Positions 1 to 8,738 of a stretch of DNA of 47,099 nucleotides are shown here, piece after piece; position 1 is the first letter of the stretch, and each line of letters begins with the position of its first letter. This DNA is from Steroidobacteraceae bacterium (GTDB lineage Bacteria; Pseudomonadota; Gammaproteobacteria; Steroidobacterales; Steroidobacteraceae), in NCBI GenBank assembly GCA_019683695.1, contig JADGHX010000011.1, positions 1 to 47,099 on the forward strand. Reading direction: 5' to 3'. Under the pieces are notes generated by a model. The model worked only from the letters and a program-made list of their open reading frames with translations. It searched no databases and was not told the DNA's origin. Both the position numbers and the translations under genes were made by a program.

Positions 1-820
1 GCCCGAAACCGTGCACGGCGCGTGCGCCGTCCTGCCCCAGGTAGATCTCATTGATATAGGCATTCATGAGATCCGCCTTGGTGAAGTGCAGCTCGAGCGC
101 GATGGCCATCACCGCTTCACGGATCTTGCGGCTCAGCGTCTGATCCGTCGTGAGGAAGTAGCTGCGCACGAGCTGCTGGGTGAGCGTGCTGCCGCCCTGT
201 GCGATGCCGCCCGCCTTCAGATTGGCCCAAAGCGCGCGCGCAATGGCCGTGGGGTCCACGCCGTGATGCGTATCGAACTTGCGGTCTTCCACCGCCTTCA
301 GGGCGGCAGGCAGGAGCGGCGGCACCTCCTCCGGCGTGACCACGATGCGATCCTCACCGTGCGTGGGGAAGATGCTGCCGATCAGCAGGGGCTCGAGGCG
401 CGCGACCGCGATTTCCTCACCGCGACTGTCACGCAGCCCGGTGATGGAGTTCACATCCGTGGTGATGGTGAGCACTTGCGCGGGGCGCACCTCGTCCGCG
501 AAGCGCGCGGCGCGCAGCGCCACGTCGAAGCGCGAACCCTGGCGGCGATAGGTGCCCGGGCGCTCGAGCCGCTCGACCTCGGTGTATTGCAGCCGGTGCA
601 GCTCCTCTTCGAGATCCCTGGCGGAGAACTCCAGGCCCACGTACAGCTCGACGGGCGCGGCGTACACCTGCGCGGGCAGCGTCCAGCGGCGGCCCTCGAA
701 CTGCCGCGTGACCATGCGATCGAGGTAAACGGCATACAGCACGGCGCCGGCGAGCGCCACGAGGGCGACGGCGATCAGCGGACGCAGGAGACGACGCGGT
801 TTCCAGCGGGAGCGGGCCAT
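1..820 (-). CDS. mrcB: Penicillin-binding protein 1B, N-terminal part (3' end outside window)
   Basis: Bifunctional class A peptidoglycan synthase of the inner membrane, with glycosyltransferase and transpeptidase activities. The ATG at 820 gives a basic cytoplasmic tail, one membrane anchor (about residues 12-32), then YLDRMVTRQFEGRRWTLPAQ, which matches the start of the UB2H domain that binds the LpoB activator in E. coli. Further on are VEDRKFDTHHGVDPTAIARA and GGSTLTQQLVR, the glycosyltransferase motifs with the catalytic Glu in EDR, and the visible part ends at NEIYLGQDGARAVHGFG. About 273 codons are visible. The gene begins 38 bp after the lysC-lysA fusion on the same strand, so the two may be co-transcribed. 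The transpeptidase domain is not in the window. Confidence 0.95.
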   Translation of the reverse strand, partial: MARSRWKPRRLLRPLIAVALVALAGAVLYAVYLDRMVTRQFEGRRWTLPAQVYAAPVELYVGLEFSARDLEEELHRLQYTEVERLERPGTYRRQGSRFDVALRAARFADEVRPAQVLTITTDVNSITGLRDSRGEEIAVARLEPLLIGSIFPTHGEDRIVVTPEEVPPLLPAALKAVEDRKFDTHHGVDPTAIARALWANLKAGGIAQGGSTLTQQLVRSYFLTTDQTLSRKIREAVMAIALELHFTKADLMNAYINEIYLGQDGARAVHGFG

Positions 821-858
821 CAAGGGCTCACGGACGGCGCATCAGGCGCTCACGCCGC

Positions 859-3444
859 TCAAATGCAGATCTCCTCTGCCGGTTCCCGCAGGTTGTACCG
901 GGAGCTCATGGCATGACCATACGCGCCCGCATTGGCGATGAGGAGCACGTCGCCTTCCCGCGTCGGCGGGAGCAGGCGGTCGTGGCCAAGGATATCGGCG
1001 CTTTCGCAGATGGGGCCGACGATGTTCACCAATTCGGTACCGGGCTCTTCGGGTCGCGACAGGTTCACGATCTCGTGATACGAGCCATAGAGTGCCGGCC
1101 GGATGAGGGAGTTCATTCCGGTGGCAATCCCCACGTAGCGCACGCCGTTCTTGACTTTGAGCTGCGTGACGCGCGCCAGGAGCACACCGGCGCCGGCCAC
1201 GTAGTACCGTCCCGGCTCCATCCAGAGCTCGATGCCGTCGTTCGCGGCCTTCACGGCGGCGAGCACCGTATCGAGCTTCGCGAGATCGACGCCCGGCTGA
1301 TCGAGGCGCTCGGGCACGCCGAGCCCCCCGCCCACATCGAGGACGCGCACATCCGGGAGCCGGTCGCGCAACCCGGCCAGGAGCTCGGCCGTCTGCTCCC
1401 AGTTGCGCACGTCGAAGACGCCGCTGCCGTTGTGGGCGTGCAAGCCGACGATGCGAGCCCCCGCTGCGCGCGCCAGCTTCGCGAATGCATCGATTTCGGT
1501 GAGCGGCACGCCGAACTTGGAATGTGTGCCGCCCGTGCGCACGTGCGAGTGATGACCGCGACCGGTGCCGGTGTCGATGCGCACGAAGATCTCGCGCCCC
1601 CGAAAGACCTCCGGCCAGTGCTCCAGCGCGTATGCGTTGTCCACCGTGACCTGCACGCCCTGCTGGAAGGCCCACACATATTCCTCGCGCGGCGCGAAGT
1701 TCGGCGTGAAGAGGATGTGTGAGCGTTCCGCGCCCGGGACGGCTTCGAGCACGCGCTCCACCTCGCCGCGCGAAACACACTCGGCGTGAATGCCTTCCGC
1801 ATGCAAGGCGCGAAGCAGCTCCGGATGCGGATTGGCCTTCATCGCATAGTGCGCGCGCGAAACGGACTTGAGCGCGCGCACCGCCTGCGCGGCCGTGCGC
1901 ACACTCGCAAGGTCGTACACGTATGCGGACTGCCGCTGCTCCATCAGCGCCAGCAGCTGATCCCGCTTCGTGCGCCACCACGGCACGGCGCGCTCCACTT
2001 GCGCCACCGGCTTGGCGAAGAGCTGGTCCCACGTGGGGCCGAGCACGCGATCGCCCGGCACGGGCCGGATCAGCAGCTCATGCAGCTGATCGACCAGCCG
2101 GTCGCCCTGCCCTTCGTCCACCACGAACGTGAAGTTGAGATCGTTCGCCGCCTGGCTCACGAGATAGATCTTCTGCTCCGCGAACAGCTCGAACGCGTCG
2201 CCGAGCTGATGCAGGATCGCGCGGATGTTGCGACCCACGAGGCTCACGGAGGCGCACGGGCCGATCACCTGCACGCGGCAGAGCTTTGACAGGTCGGCCA
2301 CCAGCGCATCGAGCAGCCGGCGATCGAGCGTGTTCGCCGCCGGGTCCAGCGACACGGTAACGTTCGTTTCCGAGGTGGACACCAGATCCACGGACATGCC
2401 GTGATCCTTGAACACCTGGAACGCGTCCGCGAGAAACCCCACCTGATGCCACATGCCGGGGCTGTCCATCGCGATGAGGGTGATCCCCTTCTTGATGCAG
2501 ACCGCCTTCACCTGCGCCGCGCCGTCGCCGCCTTCGGCGGTGAGCACGGTGCCTTCGAAGTCCGGCATCTGCGTGGCGAAGACGTAAAGCGGAATGCCGT
2601 ACTGCCGCGCCGGCAGGATGCAGCGAGGGTGCAGAACCTTCGCGCCGTTGCTCGCGATCTCCTGCGCCTCGTCGTAATGCAGAGCGCGAAGCAGCCGCGC
2701 CGTCGGCGTCGAGCGCGGGTTCGCGCTGAACATGCCGGGCACGTCCGTCCAGATTTCGAGGCGGGACGCGCTCAGTTTCGCGGCGAGATACGCGGCGGAG
2801 GTATCCGAGCCGCCGCGCCCGAGCAGCACGGTGTTGCCGTGCTCGTCGCTCGCAATGAAGCCCTGGGTGATGACCACCGGCGCGAGCGCCGCAAGCCGCG
2901 CCTGCAGCGCCTCGTCCGGCGCGAAGTTGCAGGTGGCCGAAAGCAGGCTGGCCTTGGCGTTCGAGCCGCGCCGCTCCTCGGCCTTCAGCATCGTGCGCGC
3001 ATCCGCCCACGTCACCGGAATGCCTTGTGAGGCGAGAAAGCGCGCGCCGAGCTCGGTGGCCATGAGCTCACCCGTGGACATGACGCGCGCGCGGATCTTG
3101 TCGCTCACCTCGCCCACGAGCGCGACGCCCGCGGCGATCTGCTTCAGATCCGTGAAATGCTGCTCGAGCTCCGGAGTGACCGGCACGCCCAGCTCCGCCG
3201 CGAGCTGGCGGTGACGATCCTCGATGGCGGCGAGCGCCTCTTCATGCTTCTGGTGAAGCGCGGCGTCGAGCAGCTTTTCGAGCTTGTCCGTGATGCCCGT
3301 GACGGCCGAGTGCACGACGAGCACGCGCGCGCCAGTTGCGCTGCGCGCCTTGACGACGGACGCGATGTTCCGCCAGTTGTTGAGCGAAGAGACACTGGTG
3401 CCGCCGAACTTGAGGACGACCCAGGAGGAAAGCGCGCGCGCCAC
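859..3444 (-). CDS. lysAC: Bifunctional aspartate kinase / diaminopimelate decarboxylase fusion
   Basis: A single 861-residue protein carrying the first and last steps of lysine synthesis: ATP-dependent phosphorylation of aspartate, and PLP-dependent decarboxylation of meso-diaminopimelate to lysine. The N-terminal kinase has KFGGTS (12-17), LGRGGSDTSA (208-217) and DVPGMFSANPR (about 234-244). Tandem ACT domains (about 315-460) carry MSVDLVSTSE and probably sense lysine. The decarboxylase half begins near 475 and includes HYAMKANPHP with the PLP lysine K536, then HAHNGSG, DVGGGLG (phosphate grip), MEPGRYYVAGAG and ICESADIL. The start is GTG (reverse strand, 3444). The same fusion order is known in Xanthomonas and relatives. 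The small 71-codon gene lies upstream and mrcB follows. Confidence 0.96.
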   Translation of the reverse strand: MARALSSWVVLKFGGTSVSSLNNWRNIASVVKARSATGARVLVVHSAVTGITDKLEKLLDAALHQKHEEALAAIEDRHRQLAAELGVPVTPELEQHFTDLKQIAAGVALVGEVSDKIRARVMSTGELMATELGARFLASQGIPVTWADARTMLKAEERRGSNAKASLLSATCNFAPDEALQARLAALAPVVITQGFIASDEHGNTVLLGRGGSDTSAAYLAAKLSASRLEIWTDVPGMFSANPRSTPTARLLRALHYDEAQEIASNGAKVLHPRCILPARQYGIPLYVFATQMPDFEGTVLTAEGGDGAAQVKAVCIKKGITLIAMDSPGMWHQVGFLADAFQVFKDHGMSVDLVSTSETNVTVSLDPAANTLDRRLLDALVADLSKLCRVQVIGPCASVSLVGRNIRAILHQLGDAFELFAEQKIYLVSQAANDLNFTFVVDEGQGDRLVDQLHELLIRPVPGDRVLGPTWDQLFAKPVAQVERAVPWWRTKRDQLLALMEQRQSAYVYDLASVRTAAQAVRALKSVSRAHYAMKANPHPELLRALHAEGIHAECVSRGEVERVLEAVPGAERSHILFTPNFAPREEYVWAFQQGVQVTVDNAYALEHWPEVFRGREIFVRIDTGTGRGHHSHVRTGGTHSKFGVPLTEIDAFAKLARAAGARIVGLHAHNGSGVFDVRNWEQTAELLAGLRDRLPDVRVLDVGGGLGVPERLDQPGVDLAKLDTVLAAVKAANDGIELWMEPGRYYVAGAGVLLARVTQLKVKNGVRYVGIATGMNSLIRPALYGSYHEIVNLSRPEEPGTELVNIVGPICESADILGHDRLLPPTREGDVLLIANAGAYGHAMSSRYNLREPAEEICI

Positions 3445-3555
3445 GAAGTGACCCCGGTGATGGCTGGTTGAGAGACGTTACGGCGGTCCGGCGCCGCGGA
3501 TGCCGGGCGCCGCGAGCCCACGCCCGGGCACCCTGTGGCCGGCCCGAAGCCGCAA

Positions 3556-3771
3556 TCAGATGTCGTCGAAGGAATCCTTCAGATCCTTCTGGAGCTTGCG
3601 GTCTGCGAGCACCTCTTCGAGTCGGCTCCAGGCCGCCTTGCCCTTCTTGCCCTGAGTGCGCACGCGTTTGTCCACCCGATCGAGCAGCCGGTCGTAGTCC
3701 GTGTTGTCGTCGGACACGTTACCCAGGAACTCCTCGTCGAGATCGAAGCTCTCGTTGTCGCGCTCGGACAT
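3556..3771 (-). CDS. Small acidic hypothetical protein (PA3496-like)
   Basis: A 71-residue soluble protein. It has an acidic N-terminal half (SFDLDEEFLGNVSDDNTDYD) and a basic middle (RVRTQGKKGKAAW), and ends ADRKLQKDLKDSFDDI. The frame is open further upstream, but that extension would run into the end of the SAM hydrolase gene and is compositionally unlike protein, so the ATG at 3771 is preferred. No Shine-Dalgarno sequence is obvious. The shape, an acidic start followed by a rigid basic helix and a C-terminal LKD(S/F)DD-like tail, recalls the small PA3496 family of gammaproteobacteria. That assignment is tentative and its function is not known. Confidence 0.7.
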   Translation of the reverse strand: MSERDNESFDLDEEFLGNVSDDNTDYDRLLDRVDKRVRTQGKKGKAAWSRLEEVLADRKLQKDLKDSFDDI

Positions 3772-3868
3772 CGGTGCAGGTTTCTGTGATTTGGTAGTTG
3801 ATTCAAGGACTTGGCACGCCTCCAAGGCGCGCAGGGAGGCAGCGAATATATACGATCCGCGCCCCCGT

Positions 3869-4690
3869 TCAACCCTTCGGACGGGAAAGGGGAGCGGCGT
3901 GGTCACGCACGGTGACCGGAGCGCCCCGGCCCAGCCCCAGCCCTTCGGCGGCGCTCTGCTCCGCCCGGGCGATCTCGATGACGCCGAAGGAGTTGACGAG
4001 CGCCAGGTACTGGCCGGGCTGGGTGTCGCCGTAGGTGCGCAGGAGCGGGAACACGTGCGTGCCGGCGTGCACGCGCGGCTCGCGGAAGCCCTCGATGAGC
4101 GGGCCGTCGATGTTGGTGATGAGATTGCCGAAGTGGTCCAGGGCGATGACCACGCCGCTCACCGAGCCTGCCTCGACCGTGGGCTCGTCCACCCACGCGG
4201 GCACGACGCTCGTGACGCGCTCGCCCAGGTCGGAGAGCGCGCAGCGGCCGGCCGCGAGCTCGGCCGCAATGGGCGCGAAGATGTCCCGGCCGTGGAAGGT
4301 GGCGCTCGGGCTGTGGATGCCGAACTTGGCCAGGCGGGGTGCGGTGAGCCGGACCACGGCGGCTTCGGGGTGCCGCGTGACGATCGGGGCGAGCAGGCCG
4401 TTGTCCGGTGCCAGGAACCAGTGGCCGGCCGCGGACACCGCGATGATGTCCCGTGAGGTGCCCACGCCGGGGTCGACCACTGCGATGTGCACGGTGCCCG
4501 GCGGGAAGTACGCGAACGCGCGCGCCAGCCAGAACCCTGCCTCCGCGGGCCAGTGGACGACGATCTCGTGCGTGAGATCGATGATCCGCGCATCCGGCAG
4601 GCGGCGCAGGATGACGCCCTTCATCACGCCGACGAATGGGCCCTGGTGGCCGAAATCGGTGGTGATCGTGATGACGCCGGACGGTTTCAT
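3869..4690 (-). CDS. S-adenosylmethionine hydrolase (adenosine-forming), SAM hydroxide adenosyltransferase family
   Basis: A 273-residue enzyme of the DUF62/fluorinase-like superfamily, which uses water to split SAM into adenosine and methionine. Diagnostic motifs are TTDFGHQGPFVGVMKG (10-25, with the substrate-binding Asp12), IIDLTHEI (36-43), VVDPGVGT (71-78), a middle DNGLL segment, and NLITNIDG in the C-terminal beta domain. The length is typical for the family. The fluorinase-specific insertion is not evident, so a halogenase role is unlikely. The gene is the first of the minus-strand group running toward mrcB. A 600-bp non-coding stretch lies upstream. The physiological reason for SAM hydrolysis by this family is unclear. 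Confidence 0.92.
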   Translation of the reverse strand: MKPSGVITITTDFGHQGPFVGVMKGVILRRLPDARIIDLTHEIVVHWPAEAGFWLARAFAYFPPGTVHIAVVDPGVGTSRDIIAVSAAGHWFLAPDNGLLAPIVTRHPEAAVVRLTAPRLAKFGIHSPSATFHGRDIFAPIAAELAAGRCALSDLGERVTSVVPAWVDEPTVEAGSVSGVVIALDHFGNLITNIDGPLIEGFREPRVHAGTHVFPLLRTYGDTQPGQYLALVNSFGVIEIARAEQSAAEGLGLGRGAPVTVRDHAAPLSRPKG

Positions 4691-5290
4691 TGAGGCTCCG
4701 ATGGTGCGCGCGGGAGATTGTAGTTCATCGGCGGATGCCGTTGCGGCCGGCGAACGGTCCGAAGTTCAGTGCTCGTGGTCAAGACTCTCGGTCAAGAGTG
4801 GTACTCGTGGGGCGGCGATCGGCCGCGCGAGGGTGTGCCGCTCGCAACCGGCGCGCGGAATCGGCTGGTGCCGTTGATGGCCGCCGCCCGGTGCTTGTCT
4901 GCATGAGGGAGTGGGTCGGCGAGTTGCGCAGAGGCTTCGGATAGGAAACGCGCGGGCGGCTGCGTGCCTGCGCGCAGGAAGCTCCCGTCACACCCTCGCA
5001 CGTCCGCTCGCCTCGTGCCCGCGTTGGGGGTGTGGCTTCGTTCGTGAAGAGGGTTGCTTCGGTTACGAACGCGCGGCGGCTGCGTGCGTGCGCGTCGGAA
5101 GCGCCTGTCGCAATCCGCACGGCCGCTCGCTCGTGCCGCGTTGGGGAGCGTGGCTTCGGTCGTGAAGAGGGTGGTGGCTTCGGTTACGAACGCGCGGGCG
5201 GCTGGTCATGGAACGCGTGGTGGTGTCCGCGTGATGCCAATGTGGCGCGCGTGAGGTCGGGCGGCGGGGCACACTGCTAGACTCGCGTAT
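4691..5290. other. Intergenic region between divergent genes, no coding sequence supported
   Basis: About 600 bp between the starts of the SAM hydrolase gene (minus) and the membrane/spermidine-synthase gene (plus). Short open frames exist in several phases but none has a good ribosome-binding site or protein-like composition. The main content is the 121-bp tandem repeat at 4931-5206. The period is not a multiple of three, so a frame reading through it shifts at each copy, which argues against coding. Confidence 0.7.
4931..5206. repeat. 121-bp direct tandem repeat, two copies plus partial third
   Basis: The string AACGCGCGGGCGGCTG (one copy lacks a G) recurs at 4947, 5068 and 5189, an exact spacing of 121 bp each time. 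The first two copies are similar over their whole length: shared blocks include GGCTGCGTG, GGAAGC, GCACG/GCACGG...CCGCTCG, GCGTTGGGG and TCGTGAAGAGGGT, followed by GCTTCGGTTACGAACGCGCGG leading into the next copy. The third copy stops after about 17 bp. The copies differ by scattered substitutions and small indels. No terminal inverted repeats or ORF mark it as a mobile element. Confidence 0.85.
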
Positions 5291-8200
5291 ATGCCCGCCT
5301 TCAGCCTGTCTGTCGGTCGCACGGGCTCGCCGGCCGACAGAACCCGGGAATCTCTTGCCACAGTGCTGCTCGGAACGTGCTTCCTGCTGAGCGGTTTTGC
5401 CGCGCTCGTCTACCAGACTGCGTGGACGCGCCAGTTCGCATTGGTGTTCGGCACATCGGAGCTGGCGATCGCCACCGTGCTGGCGGCATACATGGGCGGT
5501 CTCGCCGCCGGCGCGTGGATCGTGGAGCGGTGGCTTCCGCGTGTTGTTCGCCCGGTGCTTGTTTATGCGGGGCTCGAGCTCGGCATCGGATTGAGCGCGG
5601 TCGTGCTCGTGCCCGTGCTCGTTCATGCATGCAATGCGGGGCTCGTCGCCCTGTTCGGCAATCAGCCTGCCCCACCAGACAGCGCGGATACCGCGCTATC
5701 GATTTTCTATCTCGTGAGCGCATTCGTGGCGCTGGCTGTGCCCACTACGCTGATGGGCGCAACACTGCCACTGCTCGCACGTCATGCCGTGCGCGATGAA
5801 AGTCAGATCGGCAGTCGCATCGGCACGCTTTACGCGATCAACACCGCCGGTGCCGTTGCGGGTGCGCTGGTTACCGCATTCTGGCTGCTGCCCATTGCCG
5901 GGCTTGCATGGACGGTGCGCACAGCCGCCGCCGTGAACGTGCTCGTGTTCGTGTTGGCGGCTCTGCTCGCGAGAGGTACCGACGTCGTGCCTGCTTTGAC
6001 GCACGGTCGACGCCCTGCTCCGGCTCGCGTGCGCAGCGTGCCCGCGCCCGAATGGATCCTCCCGCTGATCCTGCTTTCGGGGGCGGTCTCGTTCTTTCAC
6101 GAGGTGCTCTGGACGCGAATGCTGACGCATGTGCTGGGAAGCAGTGTCCAGGCGTTCGGCGTGATGGTGGCCACGTTTCTCGCGGGCATCGCACTCGGCG
6201 GCAGCGCAGGCGCCTTCCTGGCCCGCACGCGTGAGCGATCCGTAACGGCTTTCGCGCTGAGTCAGCTGGCATCCGCCATCACGGCTGGTGCCGCATCTGT
6301 GATGGTGGGGCGATACGTGCCGCCCCCTCAGCACACGTTGATCGCCGCACTCTACGGCGCGGGTGTGCTCATCCCGCTCACCTTCTTCATTGGAATGACC
6401 TTTCCGCTCGCCGTGCGCATTCTTGCGCGCGACGTCGTGGATGCGCCGGTCGCCAGCGCGCGTGTGTATGCGTGGAACACGGTGGGCGCAATTGCAGGCG
6501 CGCTGGCCGCGGGCTTCGTGCTCATCCCGTGGCTCCGATTCGAAGGATCGGTTCGCGTGGCAGTGACATCGAGCTGCGCGCTCGCGGCCGCTGCGGCCTG
6601 GATACTCATTCCCCCGTCGCGCAAGTTTGCCGCGGCGGTCACCGTGTTCGCGGTCGCGATCTCCGCACTCTTCCGTCCCGGCGTTCCGGATGCACTGCTG
6701 CGCGCGTCCCCGCTGAACATTCGCAACGACGGACGCATGGTCCACTACTCCGTGGGACGAAGCGCCAGTGTCGTCATGCTGGAGCAGGATGGCACGCTCA
6801 TGCTCCGCACGAACGGCTTGCCGGAAGCGCTGATCGAAACCTCCGGCTCCCCGCCGCGCGTGAGCGGAGAATCCTGGCTCACGCCACTCGCCGTCATGGC
6901 GCGTCCGCACGTCCGGGACATGCTCATCGTCGGCTATGGGGGCGGCAGCGTCGTTGAAGGCGTGCCGCCGAGTGTGCGGAACATCGATGTCATCGAGCTC
7001 GAGCCGGAAGTGCTCGCGGCCAATCGCGCGACACAGGCGCTCCGCAAAGGTGACCCGCTTGCGGATCGGCGCCTGCATGTCATCGTGAATGATGCGCGCG
7101 GCGCCTTGAGCCTCACCTCGCGCAAGTACGACGCCATCGTCTCGCAACCGTCGCATCCGTGGACGGCAGCCGCTTCCCATCTCTACACGTTCGAATTCAT
7201 GCGCCTGGCCCGGGAGCACCTGAACGAGGGAGGCGTCTTCGTCCAGTGGATGAATGTCACCTTTCTCGATGAGCTCCTGCTTCGCTCGCTCACCGCGACG
7301 CTCAGCGCCGCATTCGGCGAAGTGCGCATCTACAGGCCGGATCCGAACACGCTCGTGTTCCTCGCCTCCGCCACGGCCCTTCCCGTGGAGCGCGCGATGG
7401 CGCGAACAGGCGCGCCGCTGTCTGGGGCGCGAGCGCACTATGCGAAGCTCGGCATCAACACGCTCGAGGACGTGGTTGCGGCGCTCGCGGTGGATTCGGA
7501 TGGCGCGCGCGCCCTGGCCGCCGGCGCGCCGCTCGTCACGGACGATCACAACCGCATGGCCACCTCCAGCGTGTATCGCCTGAACGGCGGCATGACGCCC
7601 GAGGAAATCGGACGCCTGCTCGCCGACTACGATCCCCTGCAGCGCGCGGACAGCGTGGTGTACCGGGAGCTGCGCCACCGGCTTTCGTTCGGCTACATCG
7701 CGCGCCGGCAGGCGATGTTTGCCTCGCTCGACCCGAGTGCCATCGAGCGGATCACCGCGATGGAAGCGGTGCTCGGCCCCACGGCCGCCGGGGCTGCCGT
7801 ACACATCACCCGACTTGCAGCCCTCGGCGAACAGGACTCGGCCGCTGACGCGGCTCGCGAAGCGCTGCGGAAATTTCCCGGAAACCAGGCGCTGCGCCAG
7901 CTTTATCTGCAGCGTTGGATCGGCGCGCTGGCCCGCGACAGGGCGCCGCCGGAGATCGCGGCCAAGGCCGACGCGCTGGGGGAAGGCGCCGCGGCAGTGA
8001 TCCACGCCACGCGCCTGGAAGGCGAGCGGGACTTGGACGGGCTGCGACAGATCGACCCCGTGCTCGCGCGCCTGCCGTGGACAGACCCGTGGAAGCTCGA
8101 ATCGGTGCAGCTGCGTGCGGGCTGGCGCGGCCGCATTTCCGCAGGCCCGCTCCGCGAGAAGCTGGGGAAGGAGTGCATCGCTCTCGTGGATGACGCCATC

Positions 8201-8491
8201 GTGGTGCAACCGACGCTCATCTTGTATCAGGATCGTGCGCGCTGTGCTCTCGCCGCGGGCCGCTACGATGCATTGGTGGAATCCCTGTGGTACTTCGGCC
8301 AGGGCCTGTATGCCACGAGCCTGCGCCTCGCCCCCGAGGATCGCGCTCGCACAAAGCACGACCTGCAAACGGTAATCAATGTGCTGCGAACGGCCGTGCC
8401 TGCCACCGAACCCAGCGACGCACAGATCGCACGCCGGCAGGAAGTGATCGCGAAGCTCCGGGAAAACATCCGTCGGCTCGAAGCGCTCTGA
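5291..8491 (+). CDS. Large membrane protein with spermidine-synthase-like domain and helical C-terminus
   Basis: A 1066-residue fused protein. Residues 20-450 hold about a dozen hydrophobic helices (LLSGFAALVYQTAWTRQFAL is a typical first segment of the fused MFS/spermidine synthase family). Residues about 540-700 form a Rossmann methyltransferase-like domain with MLIVGYGGGSVVEG, VIELEPEVLAANR and HVIVNDARG. The C-terminal 300 residues are alpha-helical and TPR-like, probably periplasmic or cytosolic docking helices. Where true spermidine synthases carry their catalytic Asp (DxxDP), this protein reads AIVSQPSHPWTAA, the usual form in these fused membrane homologues, so putrescine aminopropyltransfer is doubtful. 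It stands alone on the plus strand. The function of this fusion family is not established. Confidence 0.88.
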   Translation: MPAFSLSVGRTGSPADRTRESLATVLLGTCFLLSGFAALVYQTAWTRQFALVFGTSELAIATVLAAYMGGLAAGAWIVERWLPRVVRPVLVYAGLELGIGLSAVVLVPVLVHACNAGLVALFGNQPAPPDSADTALSIFYLVSAFVALAVPTTLMGATLPLLARHAVRDESQIGSRIGTLYAINTAGAVAGALVTAFWLLPIAGLAWTVRTAAAVNVLVFVLAALLARGTDVVPALTHGRRPAPARVRSVPAPEWILPLILLSGAVSFFHEVLWTRMLTHVLGSSVQAFGVMVATFLAGIALGGSAGAFLARTRERSVTAFALSQLASAITAGAASVMVGRYVPPPQHTLIAALYGAGVLIPLTFFIGMTFPLAVRILARDVVDAPVASARVYAWNTVGAIAGALAAGFVLIPWLRFEGSVRVAVTSSCALAAAAAWILIPPSRKFAAAVTVFAVAISALFRPGVPDALLRASPLNIRNDGRMVHYSVGRSASVVMLEQDGTLMLRTNGLPEALIETSGSPPRVSGESWLTPLAVMARPHVRDMLIVGYGGGSVVEGVPPSVRNIDVIELEPEVLAANRATQALRKGDPLADRRLHVIVNDARGALSLTSRKYDAIVSQPSHPWTAAASHLYTFEFMRLAREHLNEGGVFVQWMNVTFLDELLLRSLTATLSAAFGEVRIYRPDPNTLVFLASATALPVERAMARTGAPLSGARAHYAKLGINTLEDVVAALAVDSDGARALAAGAPLVTDDHNRMATSSVYRLNGGMTPEEIGRLLADYDPLQRADSVVYRELRHRLSFGYIARRQAMFASLDPSAIERITAMEAVLGPTAAGAAVHITRLAALGEQDSAADAAREALRKFPGNQALRQLYLQRWIGALARDRAPPEIAAKADALGEGAAAVIHATRLEGERDLDGLRQIDPVLARLPWTDPWKLESVQLRAGWRGRISAGPLREKLGKECIALVDDAIVVQPTLILYQDRARCALAAGRYDALVESLWYFGQGLYATSLRLAPEDRARTKHDLQTVINVLRTAVPATEPSDAQIARRQEVIAKLRENIRRLEAL

Positions 8492-8657
8492 GCGTCATCG
8501 CCCGTCCTGAGCATGCATAGCGACGTGGTCGTACCCGACGGCACGATCATCGGCTGGAGTTCCGCAGGCCCAGTGGAGCGAACGTCTGGAGCTCCGCAGA
8601 TCACCCTTGTTACACGCGACCTGCAGGGCGCCGAGGCAGCGACGAACACCGATTTCC

Positions 8658-8694
8658 GATCGGTCGCCTGACCGATCTGTGGCTCGCGCGAGCC
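8658..8694. promoter_or_regulatory. Two adjacent palindromes upstream of the histidine kinase gene
   Basis: GATCGGTC (8658-8665) and GACCGATC (8670-8677) are a perfect inverted repeat with a 4-nt loop. They are followed by the perfect 14-bp palindrome GGCTCGCGCGAGCC (8681-8694). The pair lies 45-80 bp before the kinase start, in a 247-bp gap that otherwise holds nothing recognisable. There is no T-tract. It could be an operator for the two-component genes or a weak terminator for the gene before it; the sequence alone does not decide. Confidence 0.4.
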
Positions 8695-8738
8695 GTGCTT
8701 GACTCAGCGGCGCTCGCAATCCACGGTTACACGCGCCC

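Noticed and set aside
4911-5280. Short plus-strand ORFs with repeated Arg/Ala-rich peptides in the 121-bp repeats
   Set aside because: The 121-bp period shifts the frame at every copy, and there is no ribosome site or plausible protein composition.
5696-8368. 890-codon antisense ORF within the membrane/spermidine-synthase-like gene
   Set aside because: His/Arg-rich translation typical of a GC-rich shadow frame. The plus-strand protein has clear helices and motifs.
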